DNA of 39,675 nucleotides from an uncultured Pseudomonadales bacterium (GTDB lineage: Bacteria > Pseudomonadota > Gammaproteobacteria > Pseudomonadales > Azotimanducaceae): positions 1 to 39,675 of the forward strand of contig CALIKQ010000034.1 in the NCBI GenBank assembly GCA_938017975.1, written 5' to 3'. Every line of letters starts with the position of its first letter. The stretch's first letter is position 1. Both the position numbers and the translations under genes were made by a program. The notes beneath the pieces were generated by a model. The model saw only the letters and a list, made by a program, of their open reading frames with translations, did no database searches and was not told where the DNA came from. This document shows, one piece after another, positions 24,501-33,553 of the stretch.

Positions 24501-25523
24501 TCAAGTCAATCCTATCGGTCCCGAGAGCCAGGCCCAAAGACGGTCCATCAACCAATAGCTCGATATACCGCCAATACCGTAGCTCACCCAAGCTTGACCC
24601 CGAATCGGTTGATCCACCGATACCCACCGCAAGCGCGTCAGCAATGCGAACAACATTAAGACCGCCAGAACAAACAAAATTTGGCCCGTTTCAACACCAA
24701 TATTGAAAGCCAACAGTGCCCAGAGCAACTCGTTCTGAGGCAGTCCAATGCTCTTCATAGCTGCGGCAAAGCCTAGCCCGTGCAACAAGCCGAAAGCCGA
24801 CGAAACCAAAACTGGATATCTAAAAGACCAAGTTCGTCGATCCATTTTCACCAACTCGGTTGCCAGCAAAACGATGCTCAGCGCGATCAGCACTTCGACC
24901 ACCGGGAGCGGCACCTCAACCAACTGTAAAACCGAAAGTCCCAGCGTCAGAGAGTGCGCTAAGGTGAATCCCGTAATCATGATCAGCACCCGAGACAACG
25001 ACCCTGCGAGGAGGAGAAGACAGAGCACAAATAACAGGTGGTCATAACCTTCTAGGATGTGTTGAAACCCAAATTGTAAATACTCAACGAAAACCGAATC
25101 TCTTTGATCGAGCCGATCGATCACTAACGTTTGCTGGCCAGGCGGCAAGTGAAAGATCTGGAGATCACCCGATAGATACTCTAGGCGAATCAAGGCGGTT
25201 GGACTGATCTCCAAAGCATCGCGGCTAAGTTCAATCTTTCGAAGGTTCTCTGGACAGGAATAGATCGCCCCTAACCGCCACTGACCATCCTCTATGGTCG
25301 AGCCACGCCCTTGTAACTGGCAGGGCGGCTGCAAAACCGCAGTCTGGGGTCCCTGGACAGAGGGCGACGGCCGAAGAAAGAGCGCAAAGCGGTTTTCTTC
25401 CGTCTGACTTACATTAATGAAGAACGGCTGCAGATCATCCGAAGACGCGACGCTTGAGAATATAAAGCCCAGCAACAAGGCCCAAACACTCGCATTGATT
25501 GCACCAATCAGCACCTTTCTCAC
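24501..25523 (-). CDS. HupE/UreJ-like membrane protein (PF13795 type)
   Basis: 340 residues starting at a GTG (25523) three bases after the stop of the PPIase gene, so probably translated by coupling. A signal peptide or first helix (1-27) is followed by an exported domain of about 120 residues, then about six membrane helices from residue 147. Conserved polar motifs sit in the helices: HILEGYDHLLF (His155, Asp161, His162), TLAHSLTL (His190), FGLLHGLGFA (His248) and NIGVETGQ (Glu278). These match the HupE/UreJ family, linked to nickel or cobalt uptake. The soluble N-terminal domain distinguishes the HupE_UreJ_2 type. No hydrogenase or urease gene is nearby, so the metal and client are open. 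Confidence 0.87.
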   Translation of the reverse strand: MRKVLIGAINASVWALLLGFIFSSVASSDDLQPFFINVSQTEENRFALFLRPSPSVQGPQTAVLQPPCQLQGRGSTIEDGQWRLGAIYSCPENLRKIELSRDALEISPTALIRLEYLSGDLQIFHLPPGQQTLVIDRLDQRDSVFVEYLQFGFQHILEGYDHLLFVLCLLLLAGSLSRVLIMITGFTLAHSLTLGLSVLQLVEVPLPVVEVLIALSIVLLATELVKMDRRTWSFRYPVLVSSAFGLLHGLGFAAAMKSIGLPQNELLWALLAFNIGVETGQILFVLAVLMLFALLTRLRWVSVDQPIRGQAWVSYGIGGISSYWLMDRLWAWLSGPIGLT

Positions 25524-25526
25524 GAG

Positions 25527-26414
25527 CTAGGGTTGATCCAGAACATCAAAATCTGACTTGATCGTAAATTCAGCAAGTAACCGATCCTGAAAAGCCCGGG
25601 TTTGAGCTTTGACACGTTGTTGCACCAGCTCGGAGATAACCCGCTGACGCACCTCGCTAAGCGTCGGCAGACGGGCTTCGGCGCGTTGCGCAACGAGCAC
25701 TAAGTGAAGCCCTCGCTCAGACGGGATTGGACCCTGCCAACCTCTCTCCGGATCCATCGCAAAAATTCGGTGCGCAAATTCAGCACCAAAGTGATCCGCA
25801 ATCAGAGCCTCGCTTTGATCAATATAATTCCGATGGTAAGCAAACCTTTCACCAAAACGACCCGATTCATCGAAGGCAACCTGCTGGCCGCGCAATTGCG
25901 AAAGGGCTGCAATCGCTTGTGGCTGCGCGCCCTCCACTTCATGCGATTCATGATCGAAAAACACGTGGGTAAAGGTGACGGTAGGCGGTTCCAGAAACAT
26001 TTCTCGATGTTTAGCATAATAAGCCCGCACAGCATCGTCCGAGGGGGGCGCTGAACTGTCGGTAAACGCTTTACCCGCAAACTCCATTTTCTGGACGAGC
26101 CTGCGACGAATCACATAATCATTTTCGTTAAGCCCAAAACTGAGCGCTTTTCGATAAAGCGCTTCCTCTCGCACAAAATCGTCGATAACCCAACGCTTGG
26201 CCGAATCATCAAGTTGCTGCCATTTCTTGAGTGCGTTTTCTTGGCTCGAATTGGTCTGGTCTCCAATAAAATTAACGAGTGCAGCCTCATCAACCAGAAT
26301 TACTGCCTCATGCTCATCCATCGAGCTCTCGATCACCGAAGCTTCAATGCCAAAAAGCACGACGCCGAATAACAAAAACTGAACCAAGGGTTCAGCCAAA
26401 ACCGCTTTAACCAT
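25527..26414 (-). CDS. membrane-anchored PpiC/SurA-type peptidyl-prolyl isomerase
   Basis: 295 residues from the ATG at 26414, which overlaps the stop of the DUF3604 gene as TAATG. A TTG 15 bases earlier is possible but unneeded. Residues 10-25 form one hydrophobic anchor, so the bulk is periplasmic. A helical SurA-like N-domain (about 40-125, with WVIDDFVREEALYRKALSFGL) precedes a parvulin-type domain (about 135-245, with VTFTHVFF, FGERF and GWQGPIPSERGLHLVLV). A C-terminal helix (LSEVRQRVISELVQQRVKA) closes the SurA-like arrangement. It is coupled to DUF3604 upstream and HupE-like downstream, which suggests that it folds or inserts one of them. Confidence 0.85.
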   Translation of the reverse strand: MVKAVLAEPLVQFLLFGVVLFGIEASVIESSMDEHEAVILVDEAALVNFIGDQTNSSQENALKKWQQLDDSAKRWVIDDFVREEALYRKALSFGLNENDYVIRRRLVQKMEFAGKAFTDSSAPPSDDAVRAYYAKHREMFLEPPTVTFTHVFFDHESHEVEGAQPQAIAALSQLRGQQVAFDESGRFGERFAYHRNYIDQSEALIADHFGAEFAHRIFAMDPERGWQGPIPSERGLHLVLVAQRAEARLPTLSEVRQRVISELVQQRVKAQTRAFQDRLLAEFTIKSDFDVLDQP

Positions 26415-28318
26415 TAAGGGGTGTACCAAATCGGTGATGTATAAGCGCGATCTTGAATCGTTTTTGGGGCGTCTTCAGGGACCTTGCTACCAAAAAAAAC
26501 AGCATCCACTGTCGTCCACCTTGGGCGAGGGATTTCCAGTACTCGCACATAGTAAAAAGCTCGCTCCTGAGGATCAAAATCTGGATCTTGCCAATAAGCT
26601 GCAAGGTCACGCGCTCCAATCGTGTTCAGATAAGTCGCGGTTTCTAAATTAACGCTTGAACCCACGGGTGGTAATTTGCCGGTTTTTGGATCAACGACTC
26701 GGCCATCCGACGCCGCAACATCAAAGACTTTTTCTTGTAGATTGCCCGCTGCATCCTGCCATCCTTTGACAACCTGAATACGGTCTAAATTTGCACCATC
26801 AGGATCCTTCGCAGCGGTAATCAAAAAGCCAGCCGAGTGGCCCTCAGGCGCCTTCGTCAAATCCCCGCCCATGGGCACGCCCTTTTGATACCCAACGTCT
26901 AGGTAATCAGGACGATTGATATCCCGCGCATCGTAACCAAAGCCGCCAAAAAACCGCACTTGTATCCTTGACCCGGTGGTCGCGTAGACCTCGCGCCGCT
27001 TCATCGCATCAAAGAGTGCCTCTCGTGTGTTCTCGCGTGCCCAAATCGCCGCGTAACCCGACGCGACCAAACGCCAGTTTTGCCATAACGCATCATTGGC
27101 CATTGCATTGGTCATGCGCTCAGGACCTGGTTCTGACTCCGGGAATTTACCTATAAAATTATCTTCTTCGGTCGCGCTCAGCGTATTGTGGCCATCGGTA
27201 CTGCCGATCATGCCAAACTTGAAAGGATTTGCGCCCAAAACTTTTTCATAGGCAAGGCCCAACTTCAGCGCACCACGCGCATACTCATGCGCCAACATCG
27301 CGTCTTCTTTGTCCTCTGAGCGACCAATATTGTCTGCGTCCCAGTTTTCAAAATCTGCAAACTCGTCATCTGGTGATAAGGTCGGGTGCGCTTCGCCGTC
27401 ACCTTTGACTTGGGTGACTTCGTAAACTGGTTCCCAGCGCGATCTTGCTGCCGCATAATTTGCATCGATAGGTTGGCCATCAACGCTTTCGCTCGGGAAC
27501 ATCATGCCATTGGATAGGTTCCCATTGTGGGCAATGGCCATCACTTCACCACCTGTAAGAGACTCATATTCTGCCAGCGCGCGCCAAAGATCTCTGGGAT
27601 CTTTACTTGTCTGAGAGGTAAAAGGCGGCAGCTGACTGGCCTTGTCAGCTGAATCTCGATAAATCACGACTCGATGTAAGTTATTGCCCTCAATCATCGA
27701 GGTCCACTCATAGCCAGTGAATGCGGTAAAACGGCCCGGATCATTATATTCGTCAGCGGTTTGAGCAACATCTTCCCAAATCAATTTCTGAGTACCCGCA
27801 GGAAATGGCAGGTGCGTCTCAGGATCGTCCATGCTATTGACGAACGCGGCAAACATCTGACCACGATCATCGTCTGCCAAATAATCATTCCACTGCGACC
27901 CAGTCGCAGTGGATGTTACGACAGGATCATCAACGTCAAAGCGGTAAAACCCTCCCAAATATTCTGCGTGATCTGAGACCACCAAAAAATCGAGGGGCCG
28001 CCGGAGCCGAATCGGCCTTCCATCATGCGCGCGGTAGGTTTGGCCCCGAGCAAACCGATAGGCGTCGGCCGGCGTGAGATTCAAATTACCCAAAGAATAA
28101 GCGTCGGCCGAATTCCGCGTGTGAAGATGCGTGTCACCCCAGTAGACGTTTTGCGGATAATCCTGACCAACAGGCTTCGAATAGGCCGCCGAAGCATCCG
28201 CCGAGTCTGCAGCCGCTTGTGCCGCAAAGACAAATAAAGCGAAGGTAGCCAGGCCCTTAGTTAAAAATCCAGTTCCTACCTTCAGCCCCAACATTTCGAT
28301 TTCTTGAGCTTTCCTCAT
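26414..28318 (-). CDS. secreted DUF3604 protein (PHP-like metal-dependent domain)
   Basis: 634 residues; a GGGGGAAGGG run precedes the ATG at 28318 closely, and an ATG at 28294 is an alternative. A signal peptide ends near residue 37 (AAQAAADS). The mature protein starts with YWGDTHLHTRNSADA, in which Asp62, His64 and His66 form an HxH-type site of PHP-like phosphoesterases. It continues with LDFLVVSDHAEYLGGF, AIAHNGNLSNG and GSTDGHNTLSA, which add further His and Asp ligands. This is the DUF3604 family, known mainly from marine and soil bacteria and of uncertain substrate. It is first of a three-gene coupled operon with a PPIase and a HupE-like transporter. No gene lies in the 229 bases upstream. 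Confidence 0.88.
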   Translation of the reverse strand: MRKAQEIEMLGLKVGTGFLTKGLATFALFVFAAQAAADSADASAAYSKPVGQDYPQNVYWGDTHLHTRNSADAYSLGNLNLTPADAYRFARGQTYRAHDGRPIRLRRPLDFLVVSDHAEYLGGFYRFDVDDPVVTSTATGSQWNDYLADDDRGQMFAAFVNSMDDPETHLPFPAGTQKLIWEDVAQTADEYNDPGRFTAFTGYEWTSMIEGNNLHRVVIYRDSADKASQLPPFTSQTSKDPRDLWRALAEYESLTGGEVMAIAHNGNLSNGMMFPSESVDGQPIDANYAAARSRWEPVYEVTQVKGDGEAHPTLSPDDEFADFENWDADNIGRSEDKEDAMLAHEYARGALKLGLAYEKVLGANPFKFGMIGSTDGHNTLSATEEDNFIGKFPESEPGPERMTNAMANDALWQNWRLVASGYAAIWARENTREALFDAMKRREVYATTGSRIQVRFFGGFGYDARDINRPDYLDVGYQKGVPMGGDLTKAPEGHSAGFLITAAKDPDGANLDRIQVVKGWQDAAGNLQEKVFDVAASDGRVVDPKTGKLPPVGSSVNLETATYLNTIGARDLAAYWQDPDFDPQERAFYYVRVLEIPRPRWTTVDAVFFGSKVPEDAPKTIQDRAYTSPIWYTP

Positions 28319-28547
28319 ACCCTTCCCCCTATCCGCATTTTTAAGGTCACAATCAGCTGAAATACTTTAAACGCTCACGCGTGACGCTTGCGCTTAAGTC
28401 TTTTTTATTCATCTTCCTGCAACAACGTCTAACAACAACATGATGCTCTTGAAGCTCTGCCTCAACCACCGGCCCTACTTTCAGCCGTTTTGGGATACAT
28501 TTTGCGCAAGACTTCAGTACTTCCCAGACACCCCACGCACTGAAGCG

Positions 28548-29204
28548 TTAATCCCACTGGTCAAACCTGAGAACTTCAGACAATGGCTTGCGCGTCACTG
28601 GACCGAATTTACCCAAGGGATAACCTACTGGAATTAAGCAAAAAGCACCCATCGTTTCCGGAAGGTTTAGCACCTTAGCCACCGCAGCCTGATCTTGTAA
28701 CGCCAATGTTGTTGGGGCGGCGCCTAAGCCCAAAGCCCTTGCGGCTAAGAGTAAATTCTGGATTCCTGGCCAAATAGACCCACCACCCCTCGCCATCATC
28801 CCTGCATCAGCCTTCACGCCAAAATCCATGCAAGCGATAATCAAGGCAGGTATCTCGTGCAGATGCTCCATTTGCCACAAAACGCTCTGCATCATTCGGG
28901 TTCGCTTCTCTTGATCCTGATGAGGTAATGATCCGGGATTATCAATCATCGGCCCAATGTACGCTTCGACTCCCGCTCGATTAAGGTCTGCTAGGCCTTT
29001 TTTAACCTCTGGATCCCTGATGATCATCCATCGACCCGACTGCATATTCGAACCGGATGGCGCCTGATTCGCCGCATCAACCAACTTCAGCAGATGTGCT
29101 TCTGGCACAGCTTTGGTATCGAGCTTACGCATAGCTCGGCAGTGATACATCACATCGAATATACCCATATCTGCATCGACAGATGCCAATTCGTCTGTTT
29201 CCAT
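28548..29204 (-). CDS. nitroreductase-family FMN oxidoreductase
   Basis: 218 residues, with AAGGAG nine bases before the ATG at 29204. FMN-binding segments are visible: HCRAMRKLDTKAVPE with the basic pair, APSGSNMQSGRWMII, the interface helix SIWPGIQNLLLAARALGLGAAPTT and the final IPVGYPLGKFGPVTRKPL. These enzymes are homodimers that use NAD(P)H to reduce nitro, quinone, enone or other acceptors. It is 45 bases downstream of the second carotenoid oxygenase on the same strand, so a shared transcript and possible reduction of the aldehyde or enone cleavage product are plausible. The true substrate is unknown. Confidence 0.88.
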   Translation of the reverse strand: METDELASVDADMGIFDVMYHCRAMRKLDTKAVPEAHLLKLVDAANQAPSGSNMQSGRWMIIRDPEVKKGLADLNRAGVEAYIGPMIDNPGSLPHQDQEKRTRMMQSVLWQMEHLHEIPALIIACMDFGVKADAGMMARGGGSIWPGIQNLLLAARALGLGAAPTTLALQDQAAVAKVLNLPETMGAFCLIPVGYPLGKFGPVTRKPLSEVLRFDQWD

Positions 29205-29249
29205 GATTTGTTTCTCCTTGTGGCGCTTGATTAGCCTTTCATCGATCGC

Positions 29250-30641
29250 TTAAGCCGGCACCCACGCGGCATGGAAGCCATGCGGAACCCGGACAGGGAT
29301 TTTGACTTTCGCGACGGCGGGCGCTTCAAAATCCTTAGCATCTATAATGTGACACTCGCAACTTCGATCATTTGCATCATTAACAAAGCAAATGACATAA
29401 CCATCGTCTTCATCAACAGCACCCATCTTAGGCGCAAAGACGGCCTCGCCAGACTCCTTATTATCTCCAAAGGCATGGACCAGCAGCTCACCTGTCTGGT
29501 TGTCAAATTTCATCTCAGCGTCAAAGGTCGCCATTTCGTTGACTCTAAATCGGGCAGCATAGATGTAGCGGTTCGGATAGCCAGTAAGATCATCAAGGAT
29601 TCGAGGAAAATCGCAATACTGATCATCGATCATACACCTCGAGCTCACAGCACCGGTCTTCATATTGAATCTCCATTCGTGAAGCCTGCCCAACTGCTCG
29701 CGGACGTCGCGGTCTTCTGAGGTTTCTATTGCGCCGTGATCTGAGCGACAGGCTTGCATCACCACCTCGTCGCCCTGCTCAAAAGCGTTCGCAACATGAA
29801 ACAAGAAGCTTTCTTCAATTTCAAACCACCGAATCGTTTCGTCATCCCCAAACCGAGGAACAATCCCAATCCGACTGCCATTGCTTGGATCCCACCCAAT
29901 CATCGATTCGCCTTTGGTCAATTTCTCAAAATCGAAGACCAATGGCAGATCAGGAAAAATCGTATAGTTCGCGGTAATCGCGCAGTCATGCATCATGATG
30001 CCCTTAGGCAGCGTAATTTCTTTGGTGTGAACCGCCTTACCTTCGGGACTGACGACCGAATAAGTCAAATAAGGAGGGAACGGTGAGTAACCAAAAGTCA
30101 TCATTTCTCCGGTTTGGGCGTCAACCTTTGGATGGGCCGTAAAGTTATGCGTTAATGTGCCGTCAAAATCGTGCTCACCCACGGTCTTTAAATCTGGAAG
30201 CGACAACTCATAGGGGGTTCCCCCCTCCATAAGTCCAAACAGTTTCCCTTGATGGAAGACCATTGCGGTATTGCCGGTGTTTTTGCTTTTAGGCATTTCA
30301 CCCTTGGCAATTAATTCCCCGTACATGTTCAGACCCGGATAGACCCAATGGCCTTTTTCGCGCTCCTCTCGAAGACCTGCCGAATCAACGAATTTATTTC
30401 GATAACTCGCCTTCCCGTCACTAAACTCAATGCTGTGCACCATGCCGTCACCATCAAAGATATGGTACTTATCAGCATCCGGCACGTAATAAGGATTAGG
30501 ACCAATTCTTAGGAAATGGCCTGCAAGATCCTTCGGAATTTCACCGATGACTTCTAGATCAGAGGCATGAGATTCTTCCAACACCGGCTCGTAGGTGCCT
30601 CGAAGATACTTGTTCGAAGCTGCTGTGGGTAATGCGGACAT
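29250..30641 (-). CDS. carotenoid-cleavage-type oxygenase (RPE65 family), copy 2
   Basis: 463 residues, with AAGGAG five bases before the ATG at 30641. Iron ligands are His170 (FTAHPKVD), His218 (MMHDCAIT), His282 (FLFHVANAFE) and His457 (HGFHAAW). FLRIGPNPYYVP and HIFDGDGMVHS complete the N-terminal signature. It differs widely from the copy at 15994 (30 residues longer, different substrate-tunnel segments, no RRYLPF-like patch), so the two probably act on different substrates. It is followed by a nitroreductase gene. The upstream 196 bases hold no gene I can support. Confidence 0.93.
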   Translation of the reverse strand: MSALPTAASNKYLRGTYEPVLEESHASDLEVIGEIPKDLAGHFLRIGPNPYYVPDADKYHIFDGDGMVHSIEFSDGKASYRNKFVDSAGLREEREKGHWVYPGLNMYGELIAKGEMPKSKNTGNTAMVFHQGKLFGLMEGGTPYELSLPDLKTVGEHDFDGTLTHNFTAHPKVDAQTGEMMTFGYSPFPPYLTYSVVSPEGKAVHTKEITLPKGIMMHDCAITANYTIFPDLPLVFDFEKLTKGESMIGWDPSNGSRIGIVPRFGDDETIRWFEIEESFLFHVANAFEQGDEVVMQACRSDHGAIETSEDRDVREQLGRLHEWRFNMKTGAVSSRCMIDDQYCDFPRILDDLTGYPNRYIYAARFRVNEMATFDAEMKFDNQTGELLVHAFGDNKESGEAVFAPKMGAVDEDDGYVICFVNDANDRSCECHIIDAKDFEAPAVAKVKIPVRVPHGFHAAWVPA

Positions 30642-30837
30642 TGTTTCTCCTTAGAATCGATAATTGTTAGGAATGCTGACATCTTAGCGCGCAGAAAAAG
30701 CCTCAACAGGAGCCAAGCGGCTACGAAAACCCTGATCAAAACCACTCCCCGAGCCCCAATGTAACAGAAAAGCAAGAGGGCTAGAACGACACCCCGAGAT
30801 CGTGAGATCAACGCTGCTCTGCGATTGATTCAAAATC

Positions 30838-32097
30838 TTAACCGCGCCATTGACTGAAACGCTGAACTGAATACGCAGAGATATCACATGGTGGTGACCG
30901 ACCGCCAATAAGCGCAGCAACTATCTCCGCGGAAATCGGCGCAAGGGTCAATCCAATGTGACCATGCCCATAGGCATAAACGATTCGGTCTGATTGACTC
31001 GATGGCGACAGGATGGGTCTTGAATCAGGGAGCGATGGCCTGAAACCCAGCCACGTTCGCTGCGGAGAACCTAGATCGGGGAAAACAGCTTGGGCCTGCT
31101 GGATCAATCCTGACAGCCGGTGCGGCGAAGGCTTGGAATCGACGCCCCCCAATTCAACCGTACCTGCGACCCTCAACCGTCCAGCCATAGGCGTCATATA
31201 AAACCCCTGATCGGCGACACAAATCGGACGCTGAACTCGGTTAGCCTGACCCTCAAATTCAAGGTGATAACCCCGCTCGGTGATTAAAGGCGTTTTATCA
31301 CCTGCCTTTGCCGCGAGCCCTTTTGAATACGCCCCCGCTGAAATCACCACCTTATGCGCTCTTATTCGGCGACCATTGGTCAACGTCATAACAACCGACT
31401 CTCGCTCGTTGGATAGATCCTTAACTGATTCTGTCAAAAAACGTCCACCGATATTCGCTCCCGCGTTAGCCAGTTTGTTTGCCAAGTCGCCTGGGTCGGT
31501 GACAAATAGTGATTTAGGAAAAAACGCAGCACCCCCGTCAACGGCCGGCCATTGCGGTTCTAGTTCGGATAGCTCGGTCGGCGTCAAAAAAACAACATCG
31601 ACCCCGGCTTCGGCGCGCAACGCCATTTCATGCTTGCCGCGACGAAGCGCGGCCGCATCTCGATACACGTACAGACAACCCTCATTTTTGAAATGGTCTT
31701 CAACAGCAATAGCCCGTGCCAATTCTTGCCATCGCGAACCCGCATCAAGGACAAGCGCCGCGATCGCCCGCATATTTTTGGCCATTGGCCCGGGTAGAGA
31801 TTGATAGGCAAATTTCGCCAACCAAGGCGCGAGCATTGCCAACGCTCCAGGTTGCATACTCAGGGGACTCTCAGAGTCGAACAAAAGTTGCGGCAACCGT
31901 TTTAGCACCGAAGGCGAGCCGACAGGCATCACCGCATAGTCTGCGATGGTACCGGCATTGCCATATGAAGCACCGGACCCCGGCGACTTGGGATCGACCC
32001 AAAGCACAGACCGACCCTCCTGTAGCAACCTGTAACCGCATGCGAGCCCGATTATACCTGCGCCAACAATCACGACATCTTCTGTGTCAATCTTCAT
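30838..32097 (-). CDS. FAD-dependent amino acid dehydrogenase/oxidase, DadA-like
   Basis: 419 residues, with AGGA seven bases before the ATG at 32097. The FAD fold opens with VVIVGAGIIGLACGYRL (Gly12, Gly14, Gly17). It also has GSGASYGNAGTIADY, the flavin-contact strand RPICVADQGFYMTPMAGRLRVAGTVELGG and the end motif GHGHIGLTLAPISAEIVAALI. This order is that of the D-amino acid dehydrogenase small subunit DadA and related DAO-family enzymes. It oxidises an amine to an imine and passes electrons to the quinone pool. A racemase or transporter is not adjacent, so the exact amino acid is not known. It is divergent from the amidohydrolase gene. Confidence 0.88.
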   Translation of the reverse strand: MKIDTEDVVIVGAGIIGLACGYRLLQEGRSVLWVDPKSPGSGASYGNAGTIADYAVMPVGSPSVLKRLPQLLFDSESPLSMQPGALAMLAPWLAKFAYQSLPGPMAKNMRAIAALVLDAGSRWQELARAIAVEDHFKNEGCLYVYRDAAALRRGKHEMALRAEAGVDVVFLTPTELSELEPQWPAVDGGAAFFPKSLFVTDPGDLANKLANAGANIGGRFLTESVKDLSNERESVVMTLTNGRRIRAHKVVISAGAYSKGLAAKAGDKTPLITERGYHLEFEGQANRVQRPICVADQGFYMTPMAGRLRVAGTVELGGVDSKPSPHRLSGLIQQAQAVFPDLGSPQRTWLGFRPSLPDSRPILSPSSQSDRIVYAYGHGHIGLTLAPISAEIVAALIGGRSPPCDISAYSVQRFSQWRG

Positions 32098-32301
32098 TGA
32101 CTCATCCTAAAAGCCCTCGCATTCCTTGTAGTTAACCTAAGGCGTCCTTTAACAAATGTCACGGCTGAACCTCACTTAGAACCCAGAGTTTCTCAATGGC
32201 GACGATTGGGCGACATCAATCCCAAGGCTGGTTGCCCTCGTGTCTACTGGACGCGGGGTAAACATGCCGTTAACCTTTGGTCACTGAAACGGAGAATCAT
32301 C

Positions 32302-33474
32302 ATGACCTATGCACCCGACCATCGCCCCTTTTTCGACGCAGATAGTCACATCATGGAGTTACCCGATTTCCTGAAATCCTACGCCGATCCATCGATCAGG
32401 GCAGACATCCCAGAGGTTAGTTACAGCGCTTCGCTAGTCACCGATGAGGAAGTCGCCGTTATTATGGATCAGGGGGGCCGCCACAGCGATGCCCACATCG
32501 CTGAGCAAATCGCCATGGGTGACGATTTGATCGCCAAGTCAAAAGAAATTCAGGCCTTAGGTGCCTTTAATAAAGACGATCGCTCAGCTGCGCTCGATAT
32601 GCTTGGTTTTAAAAAGCAACTTGTGTTCGCAACGCACAGCGTGGCATTTCCTTTTCACCCCAGTCAGAAAAAGGATCCGAACCTGCGGTACGGTGCCACC
32701 AGAGCTCACAACCGTCATATGGCAGATTTCTGCTCAGACGATGCCCGCCTAATGGGCGTGGGGATTGTACCTCTAGACGATCCCGCCAAAGCGATGGAAG
32801 AACTCGAATTTGCCTTGTCCTTGGGGCTTGAGTCTATCTGGGTGCCCCACCGAGCGCCCGGCGATCGTTCTCCTGGCCACGTCGATTTAGAGCCATTTTG
32901 GGCGCTACTCGCACAGAGCGGCACACCCTTTGTGCTTCATGTTGGCGGAGCGCCCCTTCAAGCGCTTAAATCTTGGAGCAACAATGGTCGGGCAGCGGTC
33001 AGAGATTGGATGGGCGGCGGCGAGAATGTACGCACCAAGGATGCAGCGCTTATGCATCAGCCCCCGGAAACCTTTCTGTCGATGCTACTGCTCGATGGTG
33101 TGCTTGAGCGAAACCCATCTCTGCGCGGGGCTGCTGTCGAATTGGGCGCGGGTTGGGTTCCTGAGATGGTCAGACGTCTCGATTGGGTGTCTAAAATTTA
33201 CAGCCGTGTTGATGAGTCGGTTCGGTTTGAGCGATCGCCCGGCCAGCAAATCAGGGAGCAATTGGCCTTTACACCATTTCCAAATGAAGACGTTTCAAGA
33301 CTTATTGAAGATTCCAATGAAGATCTCTACCTGTTCTCAAGCGACTACCCGCATGTTGAAGGCGGCAGAAATCCAATTGGTAAATTTGAGTCCTACCTCA
33401 CCTCTAGCCCCGAGCAGATCAAAGACAAATTTTATAGCGAGAACTTTTTGCGTTTATGGCCCTCAGCAGCCTAG
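32302..33474 (+). CDS. amidohydrolase_2-family (ACMSD-like TIM barrel) hydrolase or decarboxylase
   Basis: 390 residues from the ATG at 32302, with GGAGA six bases upstream; the frame extends to 32206 without support. The start DADSHIMELPDFL contains the Asp14-x-His16 metal segment. Later features are WVPHRAPGDRSPGHVDLEPFW, FVLHVGG with a metal His, and the C-terminal FSSDYPHVEGG with the conserved Asp. This family includes decarboxylases of aminocarboxymuconate and salicylate type as well as hydrolases. Relatives with DADSHxxE are widespread in marine and actinobacterial catabolic regions and mostly uncharacterised. It is followed 79 bases later by roxA on the same strand. Confidence 0.88.
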   Translation: MTYAPDHRPFFDADSHIMELPDFLKSYADPSIRADIPEVSYSASLVTDEEVAVIMDQGGRHSDAHIAEQIAMGDDLIAKSKEIQALGAFNKDDRSAALDMLGFKKQLVFATHSVAFPFHPSQKKDPNLRYGATRAHNRHMADFCSDDARLMGVGIVPLDDPAKAMEELEFALSLGLESIWVPHRAPGDRSPGHVDLEPFWALLAQSGTPFVLHVGGAPLQALKSWSNNGRAAVRDWMGGGENVRTKDAALMHQPPETFLSMLLLDGVLERNPSLRGAAVELGAGWVPEMVRRLDWVSKIYSRVDESVRFERSPGQQIREQLAFTPFPNEDVSRLIEDSNEDLYLFSSDYPHVEGGRNPIGKFESYLTSSPEQIKDKFYSENFLRLWPSAA

Positions 33475-33553
33475 AGCGCACTGTGGGGCAACCAAGGCAA
33501 TCTGAGAAGCACATTGAAGCCGACTCGGAAAGACTCGAATCCTTCACTGCATC

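Noticed and set aside
28353-28412. 19-codon ORF upstream of the DUF3604 gene (leader peptide candidate)
   Set aside because: Its AGGA is only a few bases from the ATG and there is no codon run or terminator hairpin to suggest attenuation.
28440-28637. 65-codon plus-strand ORF overlapping the end of the nitroreductase
   Set aside because: Overlaps a certain gene on the other strand, with no ribosome binding site and no family resemblance.
30684-30920. 78-codon minus-strand ORF overlapping the end of the DadA-like gene
   Set aside because: Starts inside a certain gene in another frame without a ribosome binding site, and the product has no recognisable domain.
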